The notes: generated by a model not told the origin, from the letters alone. A stretch of DNA of 58,258 bases from an uncultured Prevotellaceae bacterium (GCA_900315565.1 OMZS01000023.1:1-58258), one strand, 5' to 3'; shown: positions 28,994 through 37,668, counted from the first letter of the stretch. A program made the numbers and translations.

Positions 28994-29629
28994 TCATTTT
29001 ACAAGAGTGAACAAAAACTGATGGTCGGTGAGTTTCATTTCCACCAATCCATACCTGACGAGCCGCGCCAGCAGGCCTACAGCTTTGTTGCGTGGCAACC
29101 GCGAGCGTCGCACTATCTGATTGAGCGTTTGCTGCGGGCGAAAACCTACGGCGGTCATCAATTGCTGCTCGGCCTCGTCATACTGAGTAAGCAAACCATG
29201 CTGAGACTGCTGCTCGCGCCAAATGGCCAAATGCACCGGCGAGGCCACAATGTTTTCGTCAGCCATACGAATAAAAGCCCTGTAGCGCCCGTCGTCGGTC
29301 AAAGCCCGCACGGGTTTCTTCTCTGACGGCGGAACGGTGGCAATGACCAGCGTGCGCCCATCAATGTGATAAGTGTCGAACTTAATGGATGCCGACGGCT
29401 GGCAGTACTTATAGGCTGCGGCATGCATCATGAAGATTTCCTCCTCGGAACGAACACCCGAAACATGGCCGTCGTCGCGCACACCAATCAACAACCGTCC
29501 GCCGTCGGTATTGGCAAAAGCCGACACCGACTTGGCCAACTTCATGGCATCGGAGATTTTGTATTTGAAATCTTGCTGCTGATGCTCGCCTTCGGCAATA
29601 AGGCCCAAGATGTATTTGCGTTCGTTCAC
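28994..29629 (-). CDS. AlbA_2 (Schlafen-type) domain protein with winged helix
   Basis: A 211-residue protein. The N-terminal AlbA_2 domain (about 1-125) shows GEHQQQDFKYKISD, SAFANTDGGRLLIGVRDDGHVSGV, and the strand VIATVPPSEKKPVRA. The C-terminal part (about 150-211) resembles a winged helix (TLNQIVRRSRLPRNKAVGLLARLVRYGLVEM). Family members are often transcriptional regulators or nucleic-acid binding proteins; a specific role cannot be assigned. It starts with GTG, six bases after a TATCTTTG box (29635-29642, minus strand), which suggests a leaderless transcript. Confidence 0.82.
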   Translation of the reverse strand: MNERKYILGLIAEGEHQQQDFKYKISDAMKLAKSVSAFANTDGGRLLIGVRDDGHVSGVRSEEEIFMMHAAAYKYCQPSASIKFDTYHIDGRTLVIATVPPSEKKPVRALTDDGRYRAFIRMADENIVASPVHLAIWREQQSQHGLLTQYDEAEQQLMTAVGFRPQQTLNQIVRRSRLPRNKAVGLLARLVRYGLVEMKLTDHQFLFTLVK

Positions 29630-29634
29630 GGGTG

Positions 29635-29642
29635 CAAAGATA
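29635..29642 (-). promoter_or_regulatory. -7 box just before the AlbA_2 start codon
   Basis: Minus-strand TATCTTTG ends 5 bp before the GTG start (29627-29629). With transcription starting a few bases after the box, the message would begin at or next to the start codon. Confidence 0.45.
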
Positions 29643-29727
29643 ATACATATTTTTTTCTAAATCACGAAATCGCATGAAATAGAACAAAAAAAGCAGCCAA
29701 CATAATGCATAATTACAAAAAAATAAG

Positions 29728-29735
29728 TAATTTTG
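29728..29735 (+). promoter_or_regulatory. -7 box for the aminotransferase gene
   Basis: TAATTTTG followed by CAGCG, 79 bp before the ATG at 29814. No clear -33 TTTG. Confidence 0.45.
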
Positions 29736-29813
29736 CAGCGTTTTGAAAGCAAACCACAACGTTTCGGAGATAAACAGGAAACGTTTGAAGATTAACAAAA
29801 AGAGAAAGAAAGA

Positions 29814-31022
29814 ATGCCTCAGATTTCAGTTCGCGGGCTTGAGATGCCCGAGTCGCCTATCAGGAAGCTGGCTCCGCTGGCAGCCGCTGCCAAAAAGCGC
29901 GGCACCAAGGTGTATCACCTGAATATTGGTCAGCCCGACCTGCCGACACCACAAGTGGCACTCGATGCCATCCAGAATATCGACCGCACCATACTCGAAT
30001 ATTCACCGTCGCAGGGTTACCTGAGCTACCGCGAAAAACTGGTTGACTATTATAAAAAATACGACATCAACGTCACAGCCGACGATATTATCATCACCTG
30101 CGGCGGAAGCGAAGCCGTTCTTTTTGCTTTCATGAGTTGCCTCAACCCGGGCGACGAAATCATCGTGCCCGAGCCGGCCTATGCCAACTACATGGCCTTC
30201 GCCATTTCGGCCGGTGCAAAGATTCGCACCATTGCAACGACCATCGAAGAGGGTTTCTCGCTTCCCAAGGTGGAGAAGTTTGAGGAACTCATCAACGACC
30301 GCACCCGAGCCATTCTCATCTGCAACCCCAACAACCCCACGGGCTATCTTTACACCCGCCGCGAAATGAACCAGATTCGCGACCTGGTGAAAAAATACGA
30401 CCTCTATCTGTTCTCCGACGAGGTGTATCGCGAATATATTTACACTGGCTCGCCTTACATTTCTGCCTGCCACCTGGAAGGCATCGAACAGAACGTGGTG
30501 CTCATCGACTCGGTGTCGAAACGCTATTCTGAGTGCGGCATCCGCATCGGAGCACTCATCACCAAGAACAAGGACATACGCAAGGCTGTGATGAAGTTCT
30601 GCCAGGCTCGTCTCTCGCCACCACTCATCGGACAAATTGCTGCCGAGGCCTCGCTCGACACCCCCGACGAGTATCTGCGCGACGTGTACGACGAGTATGT
30701 GGAGCGGCGCAAATGCCTCATCGACGGGCTCAACCGCATTCCGGGTGTCTATTCGCCCATCCCCATGGGAGCTTTCTACACCGTCGCCAAACTTCCTGTT
30801 GACGACAGCGAGAAATTCTGCCGCTGGTGCCTGGAAAGCTTCAACTACGAGGGCGAAACCGTGATGATGGCTCCAGCCAGCGGTTTCTACACCACGCCAG
30901 GCGCAGGCATCAACCAAGTGCGCATTGCCTACGTGTTGAAGAAGAAAGACCTGGAGCGCGCACTCTTTGTGCTCCGCAAGGCCCTTGAGGCTTATCCGGG
31001 CCGAGTAGAAAACGAAGAATAG
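29814..31022 (+). CDS. Class I/II PLP-dependent aminotransferase (AspC-like)
   Basis: A 402-residue fold-type I enzyme. Landmarks: NIGQPDLPTPQ near the N-terminus, the cofactor-binding GGSEAVLFAF, NPNNPTGYLYTR, the PLP-contacting YLFSDEVYREY and the Schiff-base lysine in DSVSKRYSECGIRIG near residue 236; the C-terminal Arg for the carboxylate is likely in NQVRIAYVL. It resembles the aspartate/aromatic-type enzymes of Bacteroidetes, but the amino acid cannot be set from motifs. Unusually, Cys occupies a position often Pro-Gly in the lysine motif. It is separated by only 55 bp from the permease gene that follows. Confidence 0.9.
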   Translation: MPQISVRGLEMPESPIRKLAPLAAAAKKRGTKVYHLNIGQPDLPTPQVALDAIQNIDRTILEYSPSQGYLSYREKLVDYYKKYDINVTADDIIITCGGSEAVLFAFMSCLNPGDEIIVPEPAYANYMAFAISAGAKIRTIATTIEEGFSLPKVEKFEELINDRTRAILICNPNNPTGYLYTRREMNQIRDLVKKYDLYLFSDEVYREYIYTGSPYISACHLEGIEQNVVLIDSVSKRYSECGIRIGALITKNKDIRKAVMKFCQARLSPPLIGQIAAEASLDTPDEYLRDVYDEYVERRKCLIDGLNRIPGVYSPIPMGAFYTVAKLPVDDSEKFCRWCLESFNYEGETVMMAPASGFYTTPGAGINQVRIAYVLKKKDLERALFVLRKALEAYPGRVENEE

Positions 31023-31077
31023 CAACCCGCCGTTTCTGTTACACAACATTTGAGGTAATCATACAAAGACAGCCGTT

Positions 31078-32325
31078 TTGAATTTTCCTCTTTTCATAGC
31101 CCGCCGCATACACAGCGACCAGGGCGACGAACGAAAAGTTTCGCGCCCCGCCATTCGCATTGCCACCATCGGAGTAGCCATCGGACTGGCTGTGATGATT
31201 GTGTCTGTATGTGTGGTGTTAGGTTTCAAACACACCATACGCGACAAGGTGGTGGGCTTTGGCAGCCACATCACCGTGAGCAACTTTATGAGCATACTGA
31301 GCACCGACCAGGAGCCCATTGCCATTGGCGACTCCATGATGCAAGTGCTGAAAAAGGCTCCTGGTGTTGCCCATGTGCAGCGTTATGCCATGAAGCAGGG
31401 CATTTTGAAAACCGACAACGATTTCCTGGGCATTATGCTCAAAGGCGTGGACGAGCAGTTCGACACCGCGTTTATCTGCCACAACATCGTGGAAGGCTCA
31501 ATGCCACGCTTTGGAACCGATGCCGCCCGAAACCAGATTGTGGTGTCGAAAATGATGGCCGACAAGCTGGGCATCAAGGCTGGTGAGAGGATTTTCGCTT
31601 ACTTCTTCGACAACGGCAGCGTGCGCACTCGCCGTTTCACCATTTTGGGAGTCTATGAGACCAATCTCACCATGTTCGACAAAAACATCGTCTTTGCCGA
31701 CCTGCGCACCGCCGTAAAACTGAACGGCTGGAAAAACGACCAAGTAAGCGGAGCCGAAGTGACGGTGAAAGATTTTGAGCAACTGGACAAAACCGCCACC
31801 TATTATATTAATATGGTGAACCGCACCACCGACTCCTATGGCGAGACATTCAGTTCGGCCACCATCAAAAACTTACAACCCGCCATTTTCTCATGGCTCG
31901 ACCTGCTCGACCTGAACGTTTGGATTATTCTGGGCCTGATGATTTGTGTGGCGGGCATTACCATGATTTCGGGTCTGCTTATTATTATTCTCGAACGCAC
32001 CAACATGATTGGTGTGCTCAAGGCCTTGGGAGCCACCAACACCACCATCCGCCACACATTCCTCTGGTTTGCGGTGTTCATCATCGGCCGGGGCATGCTC
32101 ATAGGAAACATCATTGGCATAGGACTCGTGCTGCTGCAGCGTTTCACCGGTTTGGTGAAACTCAATCCATCCACCTACTACGTGACTACCGTGCCTGTAG
32201 AAATCAACATTCCCTACATCATTCTCATCAACATTGCCACGCTGCTCATCAGCGTGTTTGTGCTCATAGCTCCCAGCTACCTGATTTCGCACATCCACCC
32301 GGCCAAATCCATGCGCTACGAGTAG
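31078..32325 (+). CDS. LolC/LolE-like ABC transporter permease (FtsX family)
   Basis: A 415-residue permease with a TTG start. Topology is MacB/LolC-like: one membrane segment near residues 27-50 (ATIGVAIGLAVMIVSVCVVLGF), a large periplasmic domain (about 55-270) with SNFMSILSTDQEPIAI and FDKNIVFADLRTAVKL, and three C-terminal segments including WIILGLMICVAGITMISGLLIIILERTNMIGVLKALGA, the FtsX-like signature. It probably extracts lipoproteins or exports a substrate with a separate ATPase, which is not next to it. Co-transcription with the aminotransferase is possible because no promoter is seen in the 55-bp gap. Confidence 0.88.
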   Translation: MNFPLFIARRIHSDQGDERKVSRPAIRIATIGVAIGLAVMIVSVCVVLGFKHTIRDKVVGFGSHITVSNFMSILSTDQEPIAIGDSMMQVLKKAPGVAHVQRYAMKQGILKTDNDFLGIMLKGVDEQFDTAFICHNIVEGSMPRFGTDAARNQIVVSKMMADKLGIKAGERIFAYFFDNGSVRTRRFTILGVYETNLTMFDKNIVFADLRTAVKLNGWKNDQVSGAEVTVKDFEQLDKTATYYINMVNRTTDSYGETFSSATIKNLQPAIFSWLDLLDLNVWIILGLMICVAGITMISGLLIIILERTNMIGVLKALGATNTTIRHTFLWFAVFIIGRGMLIGNIIGIGLVLLQRFTGLVKLNPSTYYVTTVPVEINIPYIILINIATLLISVFVLIAPSYLISHIHPAKSMRYE

Positions 32326-32426
32326 ATTTTCCTTCTTTACTTTCGTAAGTCAGTAAACAAGGAGTTCAAGTAGTTGCAAGGAGTAACAAGAAATTGGCAA
32401 AGCTCTGGATTATTCATTAGTTTCTT

Positions 32427-32561
32427 TTTTACGCTCCGCGCCTTTCAAAAACCAAGAAAAACCAAGAAAAACTAATAAAAACCAGGAGGGTACAAATAAA
32501 AACCTGTTTTTCCTTGTTTGCTTTTGTTTTTATTGGTTTTTGAAAGGCGCGTAGCGTAAAA
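32427..32561. repeat. Large imperfect hairpin between convergent genes
   Basis: TTTTACGCTCCGCGCCTTTC (from 32427) continues to CAAAAACCA at 32454, and the reverse complement lies at 32534-32561 with one mismatch in 28 bp. The interior also pairs loosely (A-rich left, T-rich right, AAAACCAGG/CCTGTTTTT), so about 135 bp can fold into one stem. It fills most of the gap between the permease gene and the FAD dehydrogenase gene. Confidence 0.85.
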
Positions 32562-32586
32562 CTTCATTCTCTGTGAATAATTCAAG

Positions 32587-34248
32587 CTAAGCTCTTGAGG
32601 CTGCAACATATTGTGCAGCCATTTCGGCGCAACGCTCGCCATCGACACCAGCCGAGACTATGCCGCCAGCATAGCCAGCCCCTTCGCCGCAAGGAAAGAG
32701 CCCGCCTATGGTGACGTGCTGAAGCGTCTCACGGTCGCGCACAATGCGCACCGGACTCGACGTGCGTGTCTCTACGGCTATGAGCACCGCCTCGTTGGTG
32801 AGAAATCCATGACTCATTTTCCCGAATTTCAGGAAGCCCTGCTGCAGTCGTTTACCAATATGTTCAGGAAGCCAAAAATGCAACGGGCTGGAAATCAGTC
32901 CGGGCGCATAACTGCTCTTGGGCAAATCGTAACTCAGGCGACGGTTCACGAAGTCGGCCATGCGCTGGGCAGGTGCTGTCTGCCGCATGTTGCCTTGTTG
33001 CCAGGTGGTGCGCTCGAGTTGTTCCTGAAACTCCATCATTTGCAAAGGCGAGGGATGGTCTAAAGGAATGTCTTCAGGATGAATCTCCACCACCATGCCA
33101 CTGTTCGACCACGCCGTGCCCCGGTTGCTGGGACTCATGCCGTTAACCACAATCTGTTCGGCACCTGTGGCGGCGGGAATGACGAAACCGCCCGGACACA
33201 TGCAAAACGAATACACACCGCGCCCGTCCACCTGTGTCACAAAGCTATATTCGGCGGCGGGCAGATACTGTCCCCTGCCCTCGCGGCTGTGATATTGTAT
33301 TTGGTCTATCAGCTCTGCCGGATGCTCAAGGCGCACCCCGATGGCTATTCCCTTAGCTTCCATCTCAATCTTCGACTCGGCCAAATAGCGGTACACGTCG
33401 CGGGCGCTATGGCCCGTTGCAAGAATCACAGGCCCATGGAAAGTTTTCTCTTTGAACTTTGAACTTTGAACATTGGACTTTATGATTTCCTCACTGTTCA
33501 TCTCAACAGCCTCAACGCCCACAACATTTCCCGCTGCAAGAACATCATTTCTCTCTCCTCTTTCCCCTGCTCTCTCTCCTCTAATAATCAGCCGCGTCAT
33601 TTTGGTTTGGAAATGCACCTCGCCACCGCAGCGCAAAATGGTTTCGCGCATGTTTTCTATCACTCGTGGCAGTTTGTCGGTGCCTATGTGCGGATGAGCA
33701 TCGGCCAAAATGCTCAACGGCGCACCGTGCTGGCAAAAAACATTCAGGATTTTGTCGGTGGGGCCGCGCTTTTTACTGCGGGTGTAGAGTTTTCCGTCGC
33801 TATAGGCACCCGCACCTCCCTCGCCAAAACAGTAGTTGCTCTCGCCGTCCACCTGGTGCGTGCGGGCTATTTGTGCCAAGTCTTTCTTGCGGTCGCGCAC
33901 GTTTTTCCCGCGCTCCAGCACAACGGGTTTCAGCCCCAGCTCTATCAGCCGCAGAGCAGCAAAAAGCCCTCCGGGCCCGGCGCCCACAACAATCACCTGC
34001 GGCGCATCCGACACGTCGCGATACTCGGTGGGCGTAAATGCGTCGTCGGTAGGTTCTTCGTTGATATATACGCGTACCTTCAGATTCACAAATATGGTAC
34101 GCTGTCGGGCATCGATGCTTCGTTTCAGTGTTCGTATGTGACGAACCGAACGGGCATCGATGCCTTTTTCTTTTTGCAAATAGTCCTTGAGCAGACTCTC
34201 GGTGGCGGCCACCTGGGGCAGCACACGCAACTGGTATTCTTCAATCAT
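32587..34248 (-). CDS. FAD-dependent dehydrogenase (COG2509-like)
   Basis: A 553-residue flavoprotein. The start MIEEYQLRVLPQV overlaps the upstream esterase stop by 4 bp (ATGA), which supports it over an upstream Met at 34299. A short N-terminal domain is followed by the Rossmann FAD motif VIVVGAGPGGLFAALRLIELG (near residue 90) and the second flavin motifs GPVILATGHSARDVY and GLFPCGEGAGYAGGIVSAGVDG. The family is usually annotated as uncharacterised FAD dehydrogenase. Between the flavin motifs sits a low-complexity insert (RGERAGERGERND, then KSNVQSSKFKEKT) encoded by short tandem DNA repeats, which looks like an in-frame repeat insertion. Substrate unknown. Confidence 0.85.
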   Translation of the reverse strand: MIEEYQLRVLPQVAATESLLKDYLQKEKGIDARSVRHIRTLKRSIDARQRTIFVNLKVRVYINEEPTDDAFTPTEYRDVSDAPQVIVVGAGPGGLFAALRLIELGLKPVVLERGKNVRDRKKDLAQIARTHQVDGESNYCFGEGGAGAYSDGKLYTRSKKRGPTDKILNVFCQHGAPLSILADAHPHIGTDKLPRVIENMRETILRCGGEVHFQTKMTRLIIRGERAGERGERNDVLAAGNVVGVEAVEMNSEEIIKSNVQSSKFKEKTFHGPVILATGHSARDVYRYLAESKIEMEAKGIAIGVRLEHPAELIDQIQYHSREGRGQYLPAAEYSFVTQVDGRGVYSFCMCPGGFVIPAATGAEQIVVNGMSPSNRGTAWSNSGMVVEIHPEDIPLDHPSPLQMMEFQEQLERTTWQQGNMRQTAPAQRMADFVNRRLSYDLPKSSYAPGLISSPLHFWLPEHIGKRLQQGFLKFGKMSHGFLTNEAVLIAVETRTSSPVRIVRDRETLQHVTIGGLFPCGEGAGYAGGIVSAGVDGERCAEMAAQYVAASRA

Positions 34249-35396
34249 AAGTGTTTTTTCAGAAAGTCGAGAATCATTTGTTGGTTCATTCGGTTGCACT
34301 CATGAGGCTGGTCAAGAATGTGCGTTTCGAGATGGTCATCGGCATTCTGGCTCTGCCACACGTGGTGCATGGTGTCGTAGGCGGCTTCAACGCCGGGCAT
34401 GGGGAAAAGCCTGTCGCGGCTGCCCGAAACAAAGAGCATGGCCTTCGGACAAGCCAGCGACGCGATGTGCGGATAGTCCATATACTGGCGCAGGGCGGGA
34501 ATACAGTTGGCAAAACCGCCGTTCTCCTTGCGCCCGTAGTGGTGAGAGAGCTGGGCAAACGTGCTCCCCATCCAGCAGATGCAGGCCCCGGCCTTCACAC
34601 GGTCGCTCAGGGCGGCCAGCATCCAGGCACGATAGGCACCCATCGAGCATCCGGCGCAGCCAATGCGCGAAGCGTCAACCTCGGGCAGCGTGGCAAGAAA
34701 ATCGGTGGCGGCCATGTCGTCGTAGGTCATGAAGGCACTCAGGTCGCGCCCCATCATCATCATGTTGCCCGCAATCAGGTCGTATTTGGCGCGGTCAACT
34801 CCCTCCTTGCGCCCACGCTCGCCCCACAGAGGCGCGTCGGTGGAGAACACCACGTAGCCGTGGCGCGCGAGGAAGTCGCCCAGGTATTGTCCCTCGTAAA
34901 GCGTCGTCGCCCAGTTGTCGGCATCGGCCACCACAGCCGTATCGACGGCAAAGGGCCGAATCATCTTTTCCTTGCCGATGCTCAGGTGCGCACCGTGGTC
35001 GTGTAGCAGATTGACGGCCGGAAACGGCCCTTTGCCATCGGGAATAAGCACGTAGGCCTTCACCCTGTACCAACGGCTCAGCGAAAACTCCAGCTTGCGC
35101 GCACGGTAGCCCTCGCGCTGCTCCTCGGCCAGCACGCTGACGTCGTAGGACGCAGGAGCGGGTGGCGGAGCCATCATACACTCCAGCACTTTGGCGCGCG
35201 CAACCTTGCGCCATTCGGCAAAATCTCTGATGTCGCTATTGCCCCAGGCCAGCGGATAAGTAAGCGCAGCCTGAATGCTGTCGGTGTAAACGGGTATCTC
35301 GTTCTGGTATTCGTAGCCCCACACGTCTTGCGAGCGGGCTACGCGACACGACGCCCAGAGCGTGGCTATTATTATATATAAGGTGTATTTTGACAT
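34245..35396 (-). CDS. Secreted alpha/beta-hydrolase (acetyl-xylan-esterase/dienelactone-hydrolase-like)
   Basis: A 383-residue exported hydrolase with an N-terminal signal (MSKYTLYIIIATLWAS). The alpha/beta fold is visible in AVNLLHDHGAHLSIGKE, GYVVFSTDAPLWGERG and the nucleophile elbow IGCAGCSMGAYRAW (Ser in G-C-S-M-G, near residue 248). The acid is probably Asp of SGSRDRLFP and the base His of DQPHECNRM. Members of this clan deacetylate xylan or cleave ester-linked plant material, but the exact ester is not set. Its stop overlaps the start of the FAD dehydrogenase gene by 4 bp, and it lies 10 bp past the secreted unknown protein, so three genes form one operon. Confidence 0.82.
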   Translation of the reverse strand: MSKYTLYIIIATLWASCRVARSQDVWGYEYQNEIPVYTDSIQAALTYPLAWGNSDIRDFAEWRKVARAKVLECMMAPPPAPASYDVSVLAEEQREGYRARKLEFSLSRWYRVKAYVLIPDGKGPFPAVNLLHDHGAHLSIGKEKMIRPFAVDTAVVADADNWATTLYEGQYLGDFLARHGYVVFSTDAPLWGERGRKEGVDRAKYDLIAGNMMMMGRDLSAFMTYDDMAATDFLATLPEVDASRIGCAGCSMGAYRAWMLAALSDRVKAGACICWMGSTFAQLSHHYGRKENGGFANCIPALRQYMDYPHIASLACPKAMLFVSGSRDRLFPMPGVEAAYDTMHHVWQSQNADDHLETHILDQPHECNRMNQQMILDFLKKHL

Positions 35397-35405
35397 AGAT
35401 ACTTA

Positions 35406-36281
35406 TTAAAAGGTTTCGTTTTCGTTGTTGTTAGCGTTGTTTCCTTCGTTCACCAGATTGAGAAGCCAATAGCCAATCTCCCCACACACGCCCACAGGGC
35501 CGCTCTCGCCGCCGGTTGAGACCTTACCACCCTCAAACTCGGCCACAAACATCCACGAAGGAGGGCCGCCCAAGGGCAGCGGATAATCGGGAAACAAGTG
35601 AGGCATATCGTAATTGCCCAACATCTGATAGATTTTGCCCGCTTCTATGCGCTGGCGCAACTCGTTGAGAATGGTTTCTGTGGCCAAAATCTTTATCACG
35701 CCCTCGCCATCGTCAGCATGGCGTTTGCGGGTGTAGGCAGATACTTGCATCGTGCCTTGGTCGTCAGGCTCAATGGTTACTTTCACAGGGTTCGGCCGCG
35801 ACGAGCCCCACTCCTCGTAACAGAACTTCAACAGTCGGCCCTCGGGCATCGTGCGCTGGCGCGCATTTCGCAAAGCTTCGCGCCGGTTGTTGCAATAGTC
35901 CATTAGTGTCTGCTGGCGCGGCTCCACTTCGCTGAGCTTGCTATACAGCAGATAGTCCATTCCCCTCAACCCGAATTCGTCCAGATGTTTTTCTTTCACA
36001 CGGCTGAACTGCCCCGCCAACGCTTTCAGGCGCTCTACGTAGCCGCTGGCGGCAGCACTGTCGGCCGAATACTGCTCGTCGGTCAGATAAACAACTTGCT
36101 TACAATATTCGGTGGCTTGTTCACCATTCAGCAAAAACTTCGGCAGCGGCACACGCTCATCCAGACTCATCACCGTGGCAGCCAAGGTCTGGGCCTCTTT
36201 CTTGTTCAGCGGTTTAGCTTCCTGCGCCGCCGATGAAACGGCAAACAAACAGGCAACCAGCAAAATCACACTTTTCTTCAT
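35406..36281 (-). CDS. Secreted protein of unknown function
   Basis: A 291-residue exported protein (signal peptide MKKSVILLVACLFAVSSA). It is mostly helical up to about residue 150, then has a beta-rich part (RLLKFCYEEWGSSRPNPVKV, PPSWMFVAEFEGGKVSTGG) and an unusual Asn-rich C-terminal tail (EGNNANNNENETF). I recognise no family. It is the first gene of the operon with the esterase and FAD dehydrogenase; a minus-strand TATCTTTG at 36361-36368 lies about 80 bp upstream. Confidence 0.7.
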   Translation of the reverse strand: MKKSVILLVACLFAVSSAAQEAKPLNKKEAQTLAATVMSLDERVPLPKFLLNGEQATEYCKQVVYLTDEQYSADSAAASGYVERLKALAGQFSRVKEKHLDEFGLRGMDYLLYSKLSEVEPRQQTLMDYCNNRREALRNARQRTMPEGRLLKFCYEEWGSSRPNPVKVTIEPDDQGTMQVSAYTRKRHADDGEGVIKILATETILNELRQRIEAGKIYQMLGNYDMPHLFPDYPLPLGGPPSWMFVAEFEGGKVSTGGESGPVGVCGEIGYWLLNLVNEGNNANNNENETF

Positions 36282-36360
36282 CCTATCTCGCTTTTACTCG
36301 GAAACGCTTCCCTCCGCACGGCATTGACTTCGTAAGGGGAAACGGCTTTACTACAAGTGG

Positions 36361-36368
36361 CAAAGATA
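36361..36368 (-). promoter_or_regulatory. -7 box for the 36281-32587 operon
   Basis: Minus-strand TATCTTTG about 80 bp upstream of the first gene. No convincing -33 box. Confidence 0.4.
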
Positions 36369-36436
36369 ATCATTTTTATTCATACCACCACCGCAAGTGC
36401 CGAAAAAATAATTCCCAAACCTGAGAATCGGAACAC

Positions 36437-36580
36437 AACGCCGTGAGTTGCTCAAAAATTTACTAGAAAATCTCCACTTATCGTCGTGAGTTAATTAAAA
36501 ATTCTCTAGAAAATCTTTTCGTAACGTCGTGAGATATTTTCGTAACGTCGTGCTTTACGAAAATAACTCACGACGATATT
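36437..36580. repeat. Second cluster of TCGTGAG repeats
   Basis: At least four direct copies (GCCGTGAGTTG, TCGTCGTGAGTTAATT, CGTCGTGAGATATTTTCG, CGTAACGTCGTG) and one inverted copy (AAAATAACTCACGACG). It also has AATTCTCTAGAAAAT near 36500, the same core as in the loop at 21787-21853. It lies between divergent genes, upstream of rplU. Confidence 0.85.
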
Positions 36581-36664
36581 CTCGCAATTGCACCCATTGC
36601 ACCCTTCTTACCCCAAACTTCGGTCAATATCAGGCGATAAGAGAAAAAATATTCATAGAAATGT

Positions 36665-36695
36665 TTTGCCATTTCAATAATTTGTAGTAATTTTG
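36665..36695 (+). promoter_or_regulatory. rplU promoter
   Basis: -33 TTTG (36665-36668), 19-bp spacer, -7 TAATTTTG (36688-36695): a full consensus promoter. The leader to the rplU ATG is about 90 nt. Confidence 0.65.
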
Positions 36696-36727
36696 CAGCC
36701 GATTTAGTCCGTTCGGGCTTAGTGAAG

Positions 36728-36746
36728 GTTTGGCACGAGGCCAAAC
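36728..36746 (+). promoter_or_regulatory. Leader stem-loop upstream of rplU
   Basis: GTTTGGC-ACGAG-GCCAAAC forms a 7-bp perfect stem in the 5' leader, 45 nt before the start codon. It may be a ribosomal-protein autoregulation site, but there is no direct evidence. Confidence 0.4.
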
Positions 36747-36791
36747 GCCTGGCGGAAAAACCCCTATTTACAAACAATTTTCAAACAAACA

Positions 36792-37109
36792 ATGTACGCA
36801 ATTGTAGAAATCATGGGTCAGCAGTTTAAGGTGCAGGAAGGGCAGAAGCTCTTTGTGAACCGCATCAAAGACGCCGAGGAAGGCAAGACTGTTGAATTTG
36901 ACAAGGTGCTGCTCGTTGACAACGAGGGTGCCGTCACGGTGGGCGCACCAACCGTAGAAGGTGCCAAGGTAGTAGTAGAAGTGTTGAACCCGCTCGTGAA
37001 GGGCGAAAAGGTGATTGTCTTCAAAATGAAGCGCCGCAAGGACTCTCGCAAAAAGAACGGACACCGCCAGCAGTTCACACAGGTAGAAGTTAAATCAGTA
37101 ATCGCTTAA
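36792..37109 (+). CDS. rplU: 50S ribosomal protein L21 (bL21)
   Basis: A 105-residue ribosomal protein with the normal start [22 protein letters not shown] and the basic C-terminal signature [25 protein letters not shown]. It binds 23S rRNA in the large subunit. Gene order rplU-rpmA is conserved in most bacteria, and the two are 18 bp apart here. Confidence 0.98.
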   Translation: MYAIVEIMGQQFKVQEGQKLFVNRIKDAEEGKTVEFDKVLLVDNEGAVTVGAPTVEGAKVVVEVLNPLVKGEKVIVFKMKRRKDSRKKNGHRQQFTQVEVKSVIA

Positions 37110-37127
37110 AATTTAGGAGGACAGAGA

Positions 37128-37391
37128 ATGGCTCATAAAAAAGGTGTCGGTAGTTCTAAGAACGGACGCGAATCAGAATCTAAGCGACTTGGTATTAAGA
37201 TTTTCGGCGGTCAGAAGTGCATCGCAGGCAACATCATCGTTCGCCAGCGCGGTTCGAAGCACAACCCTGGCAACAACGTAGCCATGGGTAAGGACGATAC
37301 TCTTTACGCTTTGGTTGACGGAACTGTTGAGTTCCGCAAGGGCCGTAAAGACAAGAGCACCGTCAGCGTAATACCCGAAGCTGAAGCATAA
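37128..37391 (+). CDS. rpmA: 50S ribosomal protein L27 (bL27)
   Basis: An 87-residue ribosomal protein starting [19 protein letters not shown], a mature N-terminus without the cleavable extension seen in Firmicutes, and carrying [21 protein letters not shown]. It lies next to the peptidyl-transferase centre. A strong AGGAGG sequence lies 9 bp before its ATG, unusual in this window where most genes lack Shine-Dalgarno sequences. Confidence 0.98.
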   Translation: MAHKKGVGSSKNGRESESKRLGIKIFGGQKCIAGNIIVRQRGSKHNPGNNVAMGKDDTLYALVDGTVEFRKGRKDKSTVSVIPEAEA

Positions 37392-37466
37392 GGTTCAGCA
37401 GGCCATCAAGAAAGTGGCCGCGGCTAATTCATTTAAAAAACAAAAAACTTATTCCAAACAAACAAC

Positions 37467-37503
37467 AAAAATCCCAATTCTCAGCAGAGAATTGGGATTT
37501 TTG
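37467..37503 (+). terminator. Terminator after rplU-rpmA
   Basis: AAAATCCCAATTCTC pairs with GAGAATTGGGATTTTT around AGCA, with a T-run at the 3' side, 76 bp past the rpmA stop. Confidence 0.88.
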
Positions 37504-37536
37504 CCATTTTATAATCTCTGTTACAAATTATTTTTG

Positions 37537-37544
37537 TACTTTTG
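37537..37544 (+). promoter_or_regulatory. -7 box for serS
   Basis: TACTTTTG followed by CAAATTG, 125 bp upstream of the serS ATG and just after the rpmA terminator. -33 box weak. Confidence 0.45.
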
Positions 37545-37668
37545 CAAATTGAAACACGGATTCCGTGTTGTCTGCATCTTAACAGCTCAAAACAAAACGG
37601 TAATAACATCTGTGACAACCGTTTTTACAGAATTGAAAATCAATAATCCGTAAATCGATAATAACATT

